Shown: positions 42,026-55,302 of the stretch, piece by piece
Layout of the letters: the number at the start of each line of letters is the position of its first letter
How positions within the stretch are numbered: position 1 is the stretch's first letter
Assembly: GCA_021442155.1 (NCBI GenBank)
Contig: CM038215.1
Coordinates: 214,576,982-214,640,981 of the forward strand
DNA length: 64,000 nucleotides
From: Cymbidium sinense
Taxonomy: Eukaryota; Streptophyta; Magnoliopsida; Asparagales; Orchidaceae
Direction: 5' to 3'
The notes under the pieces: model-generated
Told to the model about the DNA's origin: nothing
The model's input: the letters and a program-made list of their open reading frames with translations, nothing else
Databases searched by the model: none
Translations under genes and position numbers: made by a program

Positions 42026-43599
42026 CAATGACTTCACCTAATTTAAATTAGGTTACCCATTTGATAGAAAAAATAATTTAAATAATCACTAATAAATAAT
42101 AAAATCACTCGATTACTTTAATTATACATATATATTCCATTGAATCTTTCAATATTCATTAGTTTTGACTATATAGAATTCATTTATAATAAATGAAGTT
42201 ATAAATTGGTTTTAAAATATTTCATATTCATTATGTTAAAATAGATGCAATTTATTATTAAGCCTCTTCATTTTTTGAAATTTAAACTCCTATGAGGTTA
42301 CATTTTAGGATGAAAAAAAAGGGTAACATTTCTTTTAATGATAATACTTTTTCAATTTGAAACACTATTCATAACCCACTTTCTCTTCTCTTTTAATTCT
42401 AGAGCCATACGAATTACTAACATTCACAATTATTATTGCCAATATGAAGTCTACTTAGTTTTAAATGATATGAGCCTTGCTAAAAGAAAATTTAGATGTT
42501 TAATAATAGTTTTTTTTGTCTACTTGAGGAGTAACTTGAACATAATATTTTTCATAACAAACTTAGGCATGCTTTAAGAAATAATTATCTCAACAAACCA
42601 AATATTTAAAAGTTATGGAAGATGTGACTTCAAAATCTTGCACATCTTATAAGTTGATCGTTAACATGTGGCAGACATATTAGCTTTTTATGTGCCACTA
42701 TTACATAATTTGATCTTTAAACTACTCTTAGAAGTGTCCATAGGATTTCTCTTTAGCATTTCCTCAGTCATTCCACTTACGGATGACCCAGGAAGGCTCT
42801 TGTCTTGAGTGATCACTTGACCTCTCTCTATTTTGTAATCTCTTAGCAATATCCTCAACCATGCTCCAGGGAAGTCTTCCAAAGAAACTAATTATGTTAG
42901 CCTTACTCTAAGATGTTGAACACAACAACATTTCTTTTTGTAATATTCATTCACCTATGAAAAGAAAATAAGTAGCTTTAACATTAATGATATTATCAAC
43001 AAAAGATTTTGAATCCTTTTGTATTGGTTTACTAATTATTGTCATCAACTTAGACCAAATATTTAAGGTATAATCTCTATGCCACCCATATTTAGAGTTA
43101 TTATGACCTGAGTCCACAAAATTATTACCTTATTAGCACTAGTATCACTCATAATCAATCCTAAATTAGTTATAACAATCTAACAAGTATACCCTATGAT
43201 ACCATGTTATGACACCATGATCTCATAATCCCATTTTTGCTCCACTCGTGATATCACTTGTCAAGCATTCCTCAAAGAGTACATAAACTTATCTACAAAG
43301 TTTTATGGAAGAAAAAAAATGGAACATAGAAGGGGATTAATTATTTGGTGAGTTAATTGGTTGATTAATAGGTTTCCTTTATAGAAGTTTTTTCTTCAAT
43401 GTTTTACCAAGGCATATCAATATTCATCTTAAGGATCTAGGATAAAGCTTAGTTTCTTCTCTTTATCTTTCTAGTTGTTATATAAGTCTCTCTATAGCTC
43501 AATATATAGGAGCAATCCTATCTTAACATTTTAAAATTCTATTTTTTTTCTAGTTATGCCATGCTCTACAAGTCCTTCTAGGATTACACTCATTGGTTC
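42026..43599. other. AT-rich DNA with a possible minus-strand retroelement remnant
   Basis: The minus strand carries TGGTATCATAGGG at 43205-43193, resembling the TGGTATCAGAGC primer-binding site (initiator tRNA-Met) of Copia elements. A short peptide run around 42882-42688 (DFPGAWLRILLRDYKI, SSVSGMTEEMLKRN) could not be assigned. No RT or integrase was found. Confidence 0.3.
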
Positions 43600-45129
43600 C
43601 CTGATGGTGATAATAATGTCACAATGATTTTAATATACTCTTACATGGCCTTAGATCTTTATTTTTGTAAATATCTTTACATGATTTTTAAAAATCAATT
43701 GCATTAATATATTTATTTTTGATTTATGTGAGTTTTAATTTTAGCAAATTTCTTATACATTATGTGCAAAATGGGCATTTGGAACACTTTAAGAAACTTG
43801 TGGCACAATAGGTGCAATCTGGAACCATGGGCACTCAGGTACTAGCTCATAGGCACTTTGTCAAGTGATTATATGCTTAGCTATGTAGAAATCAACTAAT
43901 AAGTGGATAGCTTAATGGTTGAACATTTAGTATTAGTGCTTAAGCACCGAACCAATATGGATTTTAGAGCTAAATGATAAAGACATTTGTGCCTCAGTGC
44001 TCAACACTAGCACCTAGGTGCTAGAATCAATGCCCATACATCCAATTCTCACACTTAGGCATCAATCTCATTTTTCTTTAGATTTTTATGCCAAAGAGAA
44101 AACACTATTTTAGGTACATTGAGGTGTTGTCACCATTTTTTTCTACATAGAAGCCAAAAAATGACAAATTTAAAGGGACCAACTAATGAGTATTTAAAAT
44201 CTATTTTGAAGACTTTTGATGTTTATTTCGTGGAGATTCTTAAGGTTTGTTTCTATAGTTTTAAAGAGCTTTTGAGATGAGTTTCAAGGAAGGCTAGACT
44301 AAAGAGATAAGACAAAAAAAGAGGCATAATGGAGTGAGAGCATGGAAAATTGAGTTATTTTATTTTGTTCCCCTTTATTATTTATATTTGAAATTATATA
44401 TCTAATTTTTTATTTTAAATCAATATAAAGCAAACATTCCTTTCAAAAAATAGACGTAGCTAGGTATTTCTATTGACTTTGTGTTCAATATATTTTGTAG
44501 AAATCTTTTCTTTTATGATCACTACATATTTCATCTTAAACTTTCTCAACTTTTAATTAATTATCCACCAATTAAGTGTTTAGGAGGTTTGTTCAAAATC
44601 AAGAGGTAAATAATAGGTTAGTTATAAATGAAATATCATAATAGATCATAAGTTACATATAAATGCATTGAACTTATCTAATCATTTAGATTGCTAATGC
44701 TATGTTAATGAAATCTTTTTTCATTGAATTTATCGCTAAGAGATATGGAGGTTGAAGAATAAGATTAGAGACCTTGGATTTAGAGAGAAAGGAAGATTTG
44801 ATTTTAGATCAGATTATATTATAGTAAGTATTTATTTATCTTTAAGTTGTATTATAACTAAATCAATATAAATTATCCTAGTGAAATTCAATCTTTAGAT
44901 CAGGGTTTGAATGATTATAACCCATAAATCTTATTATCAATTTGTTAGTAGTTACACAGTTATATTTTTGCATAAATCACCATTATATTTTGATTTTTTA
45001 AGTACAAAAAAAAATCAACTTAATTTTAGTAATTGATAATCTTAATCCCTATGAGAATACTTTTACTCATTACTTTATTACCTGTGTGACTACATACTCT
45101 TACATATATGCCTTATCTATAGCAAGTTT
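43600..45129 (+). mobile_element. 5' LTR of an Athila-like Ty3/gypsy element
   Basis: 43600-44400 aligns with 51330-52075, and 44400-45110 aligns with 59590-60240. Shared blocks include GGATCTTTATTTT, GCACCTAGGTGCTAG-like palindromic words, GAGTATTTAAA...CTATTTTGA, TTTCAAGGA and later AATCAATATAAA, AGAGACC and CATGTACTCTTAC. The end is placed just before the decayed primer-binding site at 45130. The length of about 1.5 kb is normal for Athila LTRs. The left edge is approximate. Confidence 0.7.
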
Positions 45130-45147
45130 TAACACCATTATCAAGAA
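45130..45147 (+). promoter_or_regulatory. Decayed tRNA-Asp primer-binding site
   Basis: Athila elements use TGGCGCCGTTGCCGGGGA (from memory, complementary to tRNA-Asp). The 18 bases here match at nine positions, and all nine differences are transitions, eight of them G to A. The preceding AGCAAGTTTT and the position between LTR and gag support the assignment. Confidence 0.6.
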
Positions 45148-46179
45148 TTGTTATGCCTAGATTGATATTAAGTTAATTTTTTATAACTTTAAATATAATT
45201 TATTTACTTTAGTTTTATTTATAAATCTTCTTTCAGACACTGCTCATAGTGTATGCACCATTCTAGTGGTGAGACACAATTCTCATTTGATCATGATATC
45301 AAGGAGCTATTTTAAGAAAGGTTTGAAGAAGAGGTTGGCCATAAGTTTAGTATCTTTTGCTATAAAAAATACAAAGATAGTGCTGCATGTCTAGTGGTAG
45401 GGGATCGAGCCTTGAGTGATTACGTACTCTCGACTACATGTTGCATACCTCAAGCTATCAACAAGTCTACAAAAAAGCTAAAAAAAAAAGAAAGAAAGAA
45501 TGGATTCAAGCTTATAAACCTATATATGATTTAGAGATCTTAATCTAGGGCTTGACAATTGAAGATTCAAATACACACATTAGTAACCTTTTGGATAAAT
45601 TTGATACCTTCGAATATGAAAGAGTATCTAATAATGTGATCAAGCTAGGCTATTCCTTTTTTTTAGTTTAGGGGGTTGAGCTGAAAGGTAGCTGAACTCC
45701 TTATTGAGATATTCCATAATAATCTAAAATAACCCGACACAAAAATTCTTATCAAAATATTTCCCAGCAATAAAAATAGTAAAGATGCTCTTTATAAATT
45801 TAAATATCATACAAATGAATAGAGACATATTGTATGCCACATTTGAGATTTTAAAAATACTATTAATTTTTTTTTTTTGCATCATAGGTTACTTAAGTAG
45901 AGGTAATTCCATACTTTGTATAATGGTATTGTAGGGACTTTGAAGTTGCTAATAAATGTTGCATCTAGAAGTACATTTATGAATAAGACACAAGAAGTTA
46001 TGTATGAACTACTAAAAGAGATAATAATGAGTAATTATTAATGCTCAAGTCATAAACTTATGCCAAAGAAGCATGTTGCTGCTATATAAGAATTATATTC
46101 CATAGAAGTACTCATTATTTAAGTTACTTTATTGATGAAGTAGTGAGTACCTCCATTGTTAATGTTATCCACCCTCATA

Positions 46180-46690
46180 TTAGTTATGATCTTTATTGAG
46201 GTGATCATCAGAATAATGACTGCCAGGAAAATATTTATTTTCCCAATCTCATATAGGGTAGACACACTTTATGCATAACTTATAATTAAATAATGTTTTG
46301 CATTCACTTATAATCCAAGGTAGAGAAATCACCTAAAATTCTCTTAAATTAACACAAAAGTTGACCAATAGTCAAGTGGATTTTAACCACCTAAATTTCG
46401 TCAAAAGTAGACTACAACTAATAATAGGAGGCATAGGTCTCTTTTAAATATGTTATTTTGTATGTTATAATAACCATGATTTAGTTTATAACTCATATTG
46501 ATGCCATCTTGTAGATTTAAGATGGCTCAATTTAACATTAAGAAACTACTATCCAAAATATTGTAATGTGGTTGGGACAACTATCACAATATATGGCTAC
46601 TCAATAGCTTAGTGTTCTTCAAAGCAATATTGAGGTGAATTTATGGGAGCATGTCAAGGCTACTACTTTAAGTAATTAGAAATCTTTTTT
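46180..46690 (+). pseudogene. Athila-like gag C-terminal remnant
   Basis: YDL-stop-GDHQNNDCQ corresponds to the CGGDHxxNxCQ zinc-knuckle region of Athila gag. Further on, VGQLSQYMATQ and SVLQSNIEVNLWEHVKATTL correspond to the family's MGQLAxxL...LPSNTEVNPREHVKAITLRSG block. Gag proteins form the particle that packages the element's RNA. Multiple stops; non-functional. Confidence 0.8.
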
Positions 46691-47139
46691 TTTTTGAAAA
46701 AGATAATGTTAGAAAGAGAATTTTAAAAAGAGGCATGGCTTATCTTATAACTATTCCCTGATAATCCACCATTTTATATTTTACCACTACTTTACCCACA
46801 AAGGTCCCAAAAACTAAGAATAGTAAATTTTTTTTAAAATTTTCAACTGCATTTAAAAGGTCCTTAATTACATTCCATTTATTAATGATTTAGAACAAAA
46901 CCAAATTATGTTAAGTTCATAAAGATATTCTTTTTAATTGGAGAAAGGTAGAAGAATATGGGAAAGTAACACTAATAGAAGAGTTCAAAAATACAAATTA
47001 ATTTGTGTCATCTCTTCTTAATAATAAGATCTTTGGTTGATGTACAGAAACATAAACTTATTCTATGACCCTATGAAGGAAAAATGACTTTTAATATATT
47101 AAAGCCAATACACATCTTATTAATGCTATAAATAATTGC

Positions 47140-47574
47140 TTGAGATGGACATTTGAAGTTACTTGTGTTAAGAAGGTTGGAGATCTGTATTATTCGAAAG
47201 AGACTTTTTCCATATATATTATAAGGATTACACACTTAGATGGCTTTGAAGTCACTAGATACATTAAAAGCTTGGAGCATGTAACATTAATATTCATTAA
47301 GAAGCCATTTGAAGACCATGTGAAAGAAAGTGCAAGACCTATCCTCTCAATTGAAAAGATGCCTGCACTATAGTTAACACAATTGTTAGAATACTTGAAA
47401 TATGCATTCTTAGGAAAGTCATCAAATGTCTATTATCATTTCATCAAACCTAGATTGATAGTAGAAAAATTCATTTTAAAGGAAAGAAGATCAAATTATG
47501 TGTTTAATATCAAATATGAAATGCATCAGCCCATCCATATGTATGAAAAAGTTTTTAATAGATTAAGATTATAG
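47140..47574 (+). pseudogene. Athila-like pol: protease-RT connection
   Basis: The open segments 47140-47373 and 47383-47574 contain PILSIEKMPAL and LEYLKYAFLGKSSN, the counterpart of the PSIEEPPxLELKPLPxHLKYAFLG block that precedes RT in Athila. Next come QPIHMYEKVF and related SPSICMHKI. A single stop separates the two frames. Confidence 0.75.
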
Positions 47575-48340
47575 AACATCCATAATGCATTAAAAAAAAT
47601 TGCTTAACACAACATGAGAAAAAGTAACAAGAGCTAAGGTCTTAAAGCTATTGGATGCAAGAATTATTTAACTAATTGTCAACAACTTATGAGTAAACCC
47701 CTACAGGTAGAGCCTAGTAAAAAAGTGATCTCTATGACACCAAATGAAAAAAAAGGACTAGATCCTATTTCATATTATCATGAGATGGTTAATTTACATT
47801 GATTATAAAAACTTAAATGCAGTGATTAAAATGATTATTTTTTCTTACCATTCATTGATCACATGCTTAGAAAACTTGTGGAGCACTCATTTTATTTTGT
47901 TTTTTGAATAAATATTCAGATTGTAATTAGATCACCATTGCTTCAAAGATCAAAAGAAGACTACTTTACCTACTACATAGAACATCCACTTTTAGAAGGA
48001 TGTTTTTTAAATTACACACTTCTCCTCTTATTTCTATTACTATGTGATGGCTATCATCTTAGACATGTTAAAAGATTTCATAGGGTCTTCATGGATAAAG
48101 TTTTAATATTGAGCTCTTCCTTTGATATATGGTTGAAGTACATGGAGGTAGTTCTTCAAAGATATAATGAGATAAATCATTCTCCAATATTAGTCAAGAG
48201 GCTTACATTTTTTTAGGGCATGCATGCTTTTAATAGATATTCATTGATAATTTCCCAAAGATCACTAAGCCCTCTGTCATCTTTTGACTAAGGATGTATT
48301 GTAGAAGTTTGATGATGAGTTCTAGCAAGAATTAAACATA
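47575..48340 (+). pseudogene. Athila-like reverse transcriptase remnant
   Basis: VLKLLDARII (canonical VLKLLDAGII) and IDYKNLNAVIKM (canonical DYRKLNAATRKD) are followed by QRSKEDYFTYYIEHPLLEGC, then FHRVFMDKVLILSSSFDIWL and MEVVLQRYNEINHS. The active-site block VFMDDF is VFMDKV here (48085-48102), losing one catalytic Asp. Then GHACF and IFIDNFPKITKPS match the GHAGFYRRFIKDFSKIAKP connection to RNase H. Stops throughout. Confidence 0.85.
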
Positions 48341-48760
48341 CTAAAAGGAATCTTTTATTTCGGTCTTTATCATTATTGCTCCTGACTAAAGCTTCTTATT
48401 AGAGCTGATGTGTGATGAAAATGATTACACTGTGAGTGTTGTGCATCATTAGTGATTTCTTAAAGTGTTCCATATGGTCTACCATGCTAATCATGCACTC
48501 ATGGATGCTTAGTTAAATTATGATACCATAAAGAAGGAATTCCAAGTAGTGTTTTTTGAATTTGACAAATTTAGAGCCTATCTTAGTAAAGCTAAAGTGT
48601 TTATATACACTGATCATACAACAATCAAGTATTTGATTGAAAAAAAAAAGATGTTAATTTATGATTGATTTGATGGATAATACTTTTGTAAGAATTTGAT
48701 CTAAAGATCCAAGATAAGAAGGGAATATACAATATTATCACTTATTATTTATCAAGATTA
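48341..48760 (+). pseudogene. Athila-like RNase H remnant
   Basis: ELMCDENDYTVSVV (canonical FELMCDASDYAVGAV), NYDTIKKEFQVVFFEFDKFR, AYLSKAKVFIYTDHTTIKYL. The CDA and YTDH catalytic surroundings are still visible. Stops interrupt the frame. Confidence 0.85.
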
Positions 48761-48999
48761 TAATCTTTAAAAGGCTATAATTATAAATAGGGGTTGATTG
48801 TAGATACTTTTTTTTTTGATGATATGTTGTTTGTTATAAACATGTCACTAGTGTCATAGTTCACAAATTTCTTCAACTATTTAGCATGATGCCATGCCTC
48901 TAGATCAATCATACCAAGAATAAAAAAGATTTTAGTCAAAAGTCAAGCACTATTTATAGTATAATTATTACTTGCACAAGTTATTTTCAAAACAAATCA

Positions 49000-50090
49000 T
49001 TAAAATATGCATCATAAATGAACAAAAGCTTAGCATTCTGCATAGCTGCTATGCCTTTGAGTTAATGGACATTTTATCACCAATTGCACCACCATATACC
49101 TACACTATTCAAAGATTTCTATGAGTTTATGACCAAATATGATAAATACTAATGATAAAGGGATATTAATCAAATAAATGAGGCACTACTAAAAATATTC
49201 TTGAATTTGAGTTATTTTTTGTGTGAAATTAACATCCTTTTTTTACCATCATTCAACACCTGCTACATTGTAGTGATGGTTGACTGTCTCCTAGTTGGTA
49301 GTGGTTACTGCTATACCAGCCAATAATGCAAAGTGGTGATAATTTTTTTATTGAATTTTTTTAATAAGATTTAACACATCTCTAGTGACTATTAATGATG
49401 AAGAGTAGCATTTTTTCAATAAATTGCTAGAGGAGCTACTAAAGAAGTATAGAGTCAATTGTAAAATCTCTATAAAATATTATTTTCAAATAAGTGGAGT
49501 TATTGAGATCCAAATTATGAGCTAAAATTCATCTAGGAGAAAATAATCAGTAATAATAGAAATGTTTGATTTGTAAAACTAAATGGTGGGCTCAAAGCCT
49601 ATCAAACAACTTATAAAACACATATAAACATGCCACCATATTGTCTTTTTTTTGGAAGACATGTTACTAATTAGTGGAGTTAAACCACAAATCATTTTGG
49701 ATCATTAAAAAAGCTTAACTATGATACCAAAGCCATAAGAGAAAAATACCTTTATAGTTGACTGTGATAAATGAATTTAACAATGATTTATATAAAATGT
49801 TAAATTTTATAAAAACAAAATTAAAGCATAAAATGATTAACACATTGTATAGAACAAATTTATGCTTGACCAAAAAGTGCTAGTGTTACTCACAATTAAA
49901 GCTATTCATAAGAAATTATGGTCAAGATGGTCAAGCCTATTCATGGTGATGAAAGTCTACCCTTCTTGAGCAATTGAAACTTTTCATGAACAAAGAGGGT
50001 GCTTGAGTAATACAAAGTGGGAATATTTGATTAGAGTGATGATAATATACCAAGTGCGTGTTGAGAGGCTAATTTTTTTAAAACTTTTAG
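49000..50090 (+). pseudogene. Athila-like integrase remnant
   Basis: LFKDFYEFMTKYDKY (49105-49152) corresponds to TLFKDAHEFVxxCDRCQ of the zinc-binding domain, with Cys lost. YIVVMVDCLLVG matches YIVVAVDYVSKW. NDEEXHFFNKLLEELLKKYR matches SDEGTHFCNxQFExLLKKYG. KAYQTTYKTHINMPPY matches WAYRTAYKTPIGMSPY. VLLTIKAIHKKLWSRWSSLF matches [23 protein letters not shown]. X marks an in-frame stop. Decayed and split over frames. Confidence 0.85.
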
Positions 50091-50662
50091 TTTATTCATT
50101 CTATTTAAGATTTTCATCTTTGATTTTTAATTATTTATAAATGGAACAAGCATAAAATAAAAACATTATATAAGTTTTAGTCACATAACTATTCATAAGG
50201 AAGAGAAATATGACAATATTGTGTTGCTGGAAAGTTTATGTACCCTAATTCTATTTACATTTTTCATTATTTAATTTTGATTTTCATGCATTGGGGATAA
50301 TGCATACATAAAAGGGTGGGAAATGATTTTTTAATTATTTTTTAATTTGGTAGTCTTATTATATGCTTTGCTACATAATTTTTAATTAATCCCTTGTGGT
50401 TGAAATCTACTATATTATCTTTTAGTTTATTTTTACAATTTCCTCATCCTACTTATAGTTTACTTTATTCATTGTATTATTTATTAATATTTTAATAAGA
50501 AGAAAAACATGACATGAGTTTGTATTTTCATTTATTGTCATATTAGCCATCAACATTCAATGATTAAACTATTTATAAGACCTGTGTTATACATGTTTAA
50601 TTAATTTCTATTTCTGTGATAATCTATTACATGCTAATCAAACTAATTATATGCATCTTAGA

Positions 50663-50696
<34 letters not shown>

Positions 50697-51329
50697 GAAT
50701 TTAGAAGTAGTTGCGTTAACTATTATCTTTCAAACTATTTTGTAAAATAAAATTTTTATTTATATATGCACACAAAATAATATCTATAAGTCATAAAGGT
50801 TAGATAAGAAAAATGACTATGACTTGGGCTTATCTGATCTAAAAAAATAAGTATCAGAGTTATCATCCATGCGAAGAAGAGATGAGAGTTGTCATCTACC
50901 CAACAAAATAAGAATAGATGTTTAAAATATTATAACCTTTCATAATAGTCCATAATATTTATTTAAATCATACAAAAGTAGGTTTTATCCATCATGTAAT
51001 ATTTTGATAAAATTTTGAGGCATACATACAATTCTAAAGATACACTTATAGTTTGATGAAAATTTGTTTATGTATGAGTTATGCAATTCTATAACAAGTA
51101 TGACATGGTAGGGTATGGATGAAAGTGTGAAATATGCTAATGTGATAGGAAATGCAATTTCTTCAAGCATTTGATAGCCTCAATTATTAGTAAAAAATTA
51201 TTGAATCTAACAATTAATATATGCCAAGCAAATAATCATGTAGTGCCACTATTTTCTTAACTTTATTATTTTATTTAGTATATTTCCTTATTCTTTCTTT
51301 TGGCTTTTCTCTAGGATGAGCAAATATAT

Positions 51330-52075
51330 ATGTGTGAAGGTGTTTGTTACATGCATATTTTACCATGAATTGGATCTTTATTTTCATAGATAAATTTGCT
51401 TGATTTATGAAATCCATTGCATTAGTGCATTTATTATGAGTTTTGTAGGTGGATTTAATTTTATTAGATTTAAAATACATTACATGCAAATGAGCATTTA
51501 GAGTCATTTTAGTAAGTTGTGGTGTAATATGTGCAATTGAAACCTTAGGAACCAAACTTAATTCTTATGTGTCTGGTTAAGTGCCCAAGCATCCAATCGA
51601 ATGCCTAGGTCCTCAACCATGTTGAAATCAAACAAAAGACAAAGAACTTAGTGCTTAGGTTCCTAACATCAACTTCTAGTGACTAGACATTAGTGAGGCC
51701 AAATCTAACACTTATGTGTTAGTCTTACTTTATGTAAACTTTTGTCCACCATAAGAAACACCGTTTAGGTGCTAGGCCTAACACCTAGGTGCCAGATGGG
51801 GAACCAACCCCACTTTGACCTAATAAATAGCTAAAAATTACAAATTATGGAATAACTAATCAAGAAGTATTTAAAGACTATTTTGATGACTTATGTGGGA
51901 TACTTCTTATAGATTCAAAAGCTTTATTTTTAGAGATTTTTAGAGCTTTTTGGTGGGAGTTTCAAGGATGGTTAGAGGGTGAAGATAATGTAGAAATGAA
52001 ACACAATAGAGTAAGAGCTTATATAATTGAGTATTTCTATTTTTTTCTCTTTAATTATTCATGTTTGGGTTTATA
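51330..52075 (+). mobile_element. 3' LTR of the Athila-like element, proximal part
   Basis: Aligns with 43600-44400 of the 5' LTR, including palindromic words around GGTGCTAGGCCTAACACC (51760-51780) and the GAGTATTTCTATTTTTTTC end. Similarity stops abruptly near 52075, half-way through the LTR. Confidence 0.75.
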
Positions 52076-52239
52076 TTGCTGGTATTAAAAATGGCAAGTA
52101 AGTTGGCTTGGACCTTAAATTTATTCTTTGAAGCTTTGAGTCCAACTCAAATATATACATTAAATCTATTGCATTAATTCTAGATAAATTGATGAACATC
52201 ACAAGGTTCTAAAGTTTCTAAATAATTTGCATAAGAGGA

Positions 52240-53010
52240 TAGTCTAAAAGTCAATTATTTAATAAATGGTTAGGCTAATAGGACTTAATTAATCTAATTT
52301 AACTCAATTAGGCCTAAATAAGTCAATTAAGCAAACTGGGTTCAATTAAATTAGCATGGGAATTTTCTAAGATGTCCTTAACATGCTCTAATCATGATCA
52401 ATCATGTTTGACTATTAATTTGACCAAAATTAGTTAAATAGGCCAATTTGATCCATTAAGAAAATATGAACTTTCCATTTGGTTTTAACTAAACTAAATG
52501 ACCAAGTTAAATTAACATATTTATTAAATGGTTTTTTTAGAATTTAGAAAGCTAACCTTAAATCTTTCAAACCATTTGATTCCATGACATAATGGATTCA
52601 TGTCATGGATTCAAGTAAGTTAACTTGATCCCATTAAACCCATTTGAAATTAGATGATATTAGATCCATCTAAATGATAAAATTAAATTAGACCAGATAG
52701 ATTAAAGCTTATTTAATAAAATAAATGCTTAATCTCATTGTGATCAAGTCAATTATCCTATTAGATTTTGTTATAATGGGTTAAAAAAGGTCAAATATAT
52801 TAATTATGCAGCTACACTCATTCCAATTGAGTTTAATCCATTAAAATTGATAAATCAAATCAAATCTTAAGGTGGAAAACTAACTTAGAATGTTAAGGAT
52901 GCAACTTAATTAATTCTAATGGCCCATTTTATTTATTTAAATTAGTTAAATGGATCAATATAACCCATTTGGACCAATCTAGGTAAAAGTACATTTGAGA
53001 AAAACTAACA
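52240..53010. repeat. Low-complexity AATT/TTAGG/CCAATTTGA word array
   Basis: It uses words like those at 24300-25870 (AACCCATTTGGACCAA, GGCCAATTTGATCC) without a fixed period. More AT-rich and more decayed than the first array. Confidence 0.5.
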
Positions 53011-53855
53011 ACTCAATTATGAAAATGAATCATTCCATTAAATAGATAATATTTCAAATAATTTCTTCAATAGCCATAACCTGTGCCAAAGCCAATTGCA
53101 TAAAGTTTAATATAAGTTAAATCATGTTATTAAATATAAACATTAATGCCCTTATGTAGTGAAAATCCTCCATATATTACACTTTAAGAGCTGTATTAAG
53201 GAGTTGAAAAATACCCCTCTAACTGTCCAGTTAGAATGATTAGAATAGAGGACATTAAAAGAAGAGAAATAAACATGGTAACCATAGTTAAAGGCTCAAT
53301 TTAGAGTTATAAAGGGAAGGTGTCCTTTAAGTTATTAGAAAGATTCCATTAGCTTCATTATCTCTTAAGAAGTTTTTCATAGCCTTTAATTCTTTTCAAG
53401 ATAGCTCAAGCAATCATAACTACCATTGATGGCTTAACTGAGCTCGAGTTTTGTTCTTCCCTATTATCCATGCCAATTTAAGCCAATTCTAGAAGGATTT
53501 ATGTGCTTTGTTCCATTAAAGGTGTGGGATTAGTTTCATCAAACTTCATCATCTATATAGGTAATAATTAGGCATTGAATTAACCTTAGATGCTTTGATC
53601 TATGGATTAACTTATGTCATAATAGACTGAGCTAAATTATTCCCCACATAGCCCTCAATTCCTATGAGCTTCTTGTTGATGAATTACCTTGAGATACTCT
53701 ATGCTGAGAGAAATTAAAATAAGTTATGTTTTAATTAAGTGACTCGAGTCTAGCATGTGTCCTTATTTTAACTCATGCACATGGAGGAATATGAACTTTA
53801 AGATGTTGGATCTTATTTAAAGAAGATGCAGTAGTTTAGATTAAACCAAATTAAT

Positions 53856-54148
53856 ATTTGGTCCATTTATAGGTTAGATTAGGATTTTTTTTCTTTTGAT
53901 TTTTATTGTGAATAATCGCAAGAATCAAATGTAATAAAATTCTAATAGTAAAATCAGTAAATCATTTAGAATTGAGAAAAAGATGTATGCATGCCTTCAT
54001 TTGGGTCCATTTATAGGTTAGGTTAGGATTTTTTTCTTTTGATTTTTATTGTGAATAATCTCAAGAATCAACTTTAATAAAATTCTAATAATATAATCAG
54101 TAAACCATTTAGAATTGAGGAAAAAAAAGTATGCATGCCTTCTTTTCT
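53856..54148. repeat. Tandem duplication, about 144-bp unit x2
   Basis: Units start at GTCCATTTATAGGTTAG (53861 and 54005), and both end in GTATGCATGCCTTC. They differ by a few substitutions and small indels. Confidence 0.95.
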
Positions 54149-55302
54149 CACTCTTTTAAAAAATATTATTCCATTACTTCAAAAAATTTTGAATTCATTT
54201 AAGTGGTTAACAATATCTCAATAAACCTTTAATTAAACTTTTATGGCTCCATGAAAGTCCATTACATACTATGATTTTTTAAATCATTAAATTTATTATT
54301 TAAAAAATTAGTAATTATAATTTGAATTTTAAAATTATAGAAAGTTTAAAAATAATTTCTTACATATTTACATGCTATAAAATTATAGAAAGTTTAAAAA
54401 ATTCCATTACATACTATAATATTTCAGAGAATTTTAGGAAAGGTTTATTAATTAAAAATAGTATTATTATTATATTATTATCTTTAAATCTATTAAAATA
54501 AGTCCATTTTTTTAAAAAAGATATAGGAATATTTTTTTCAACTCAAAATGCATGGCCTTAATTTTTTTTGCCATAGTTTAGTTTGACCATTTACAACTCA
54601 ACATGCATTCTATCTTCAAACAATACTATTTTTAAAATTATCATTTTACTCTTAAGTTGGTCGATGTTAATGCATGTATTCTATAAGGATTTTTCATAGT
54701 CTTAACCTGACTTATTGAGATTTATTTACAATGTTTTTCTTTTTTTGGAATTGAAATAGCAATTATTATAATTTTTTAAATATAAAAATACATTAAAAGC
54801 CACAAAAGTTAGGGGTTGCATGAATATGACAATTCCCTTGTTGAGTGCATGCATGCCATCCTCCAAAATTGCTAAGGCTAAAAATAAATTTTTTGATTGA
54901 AAAATCCTAAATTATAATTTTATTAAATACAATATTTAAAAGAAATTGATTTTTATGTATTTCACTTTAAACTAATACATGTTTTCAAATTGAAACCTTA
55001 TGGTGAGTATATTTGCACATATACTAAATTATTTAATTTTTTTCAAATTTATTTAACAAGTTTCATAATTATTACAATTTTAATAATAAATAAAAAATAT
55101 TAAATACTTTAAAAAAAATCTAAAAGTATTTGAGAATGTTCATTTTGTAGGTATGATAAAGTGGCTAAAATATTCGTTAAGTATTAAGTATGTGCGTTAC
55201 ATGATATGCATATTTTTGTTATTTAAGAGTCTCTTTTTAGAGTATGAATGAAGTAAACTAAATTAATTCAATTAAATGGGGAGTATGAAAGATGTAAACT
55301 AA

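Larger units (their letters stand above)
45148..51329 (+). mobile_element. Athila-like Ty3/gypsy internal region, decayed
   Basis: Order on the plus strand: gag remnants (46180-46690, with GDHQNNDCQ and GQLSQYMATQ then NIEVNLWEHVKATTL), a protease-to-RT stretch (47140-47570), RT (47640-48330), RNase H (48380-48760), integrase (49000-49940) and a post-pol tail. Every domain has stops and frameshifts. Gene order and motif style match the Athila lineage. No envelope-like frame was recognised in 50.1-51.3 kb. An (AT)n run lies at 50663-50694. Confidence 0.85.

Noticed and set aside
42688..42882. 64-codon minus-strand frame with GAWLRILLRDYKI
   Set aside because: Not kept as a gene. It is short, starts inside unreadable sequence, and could not be assigned to Copia gag or any host family with confidence.
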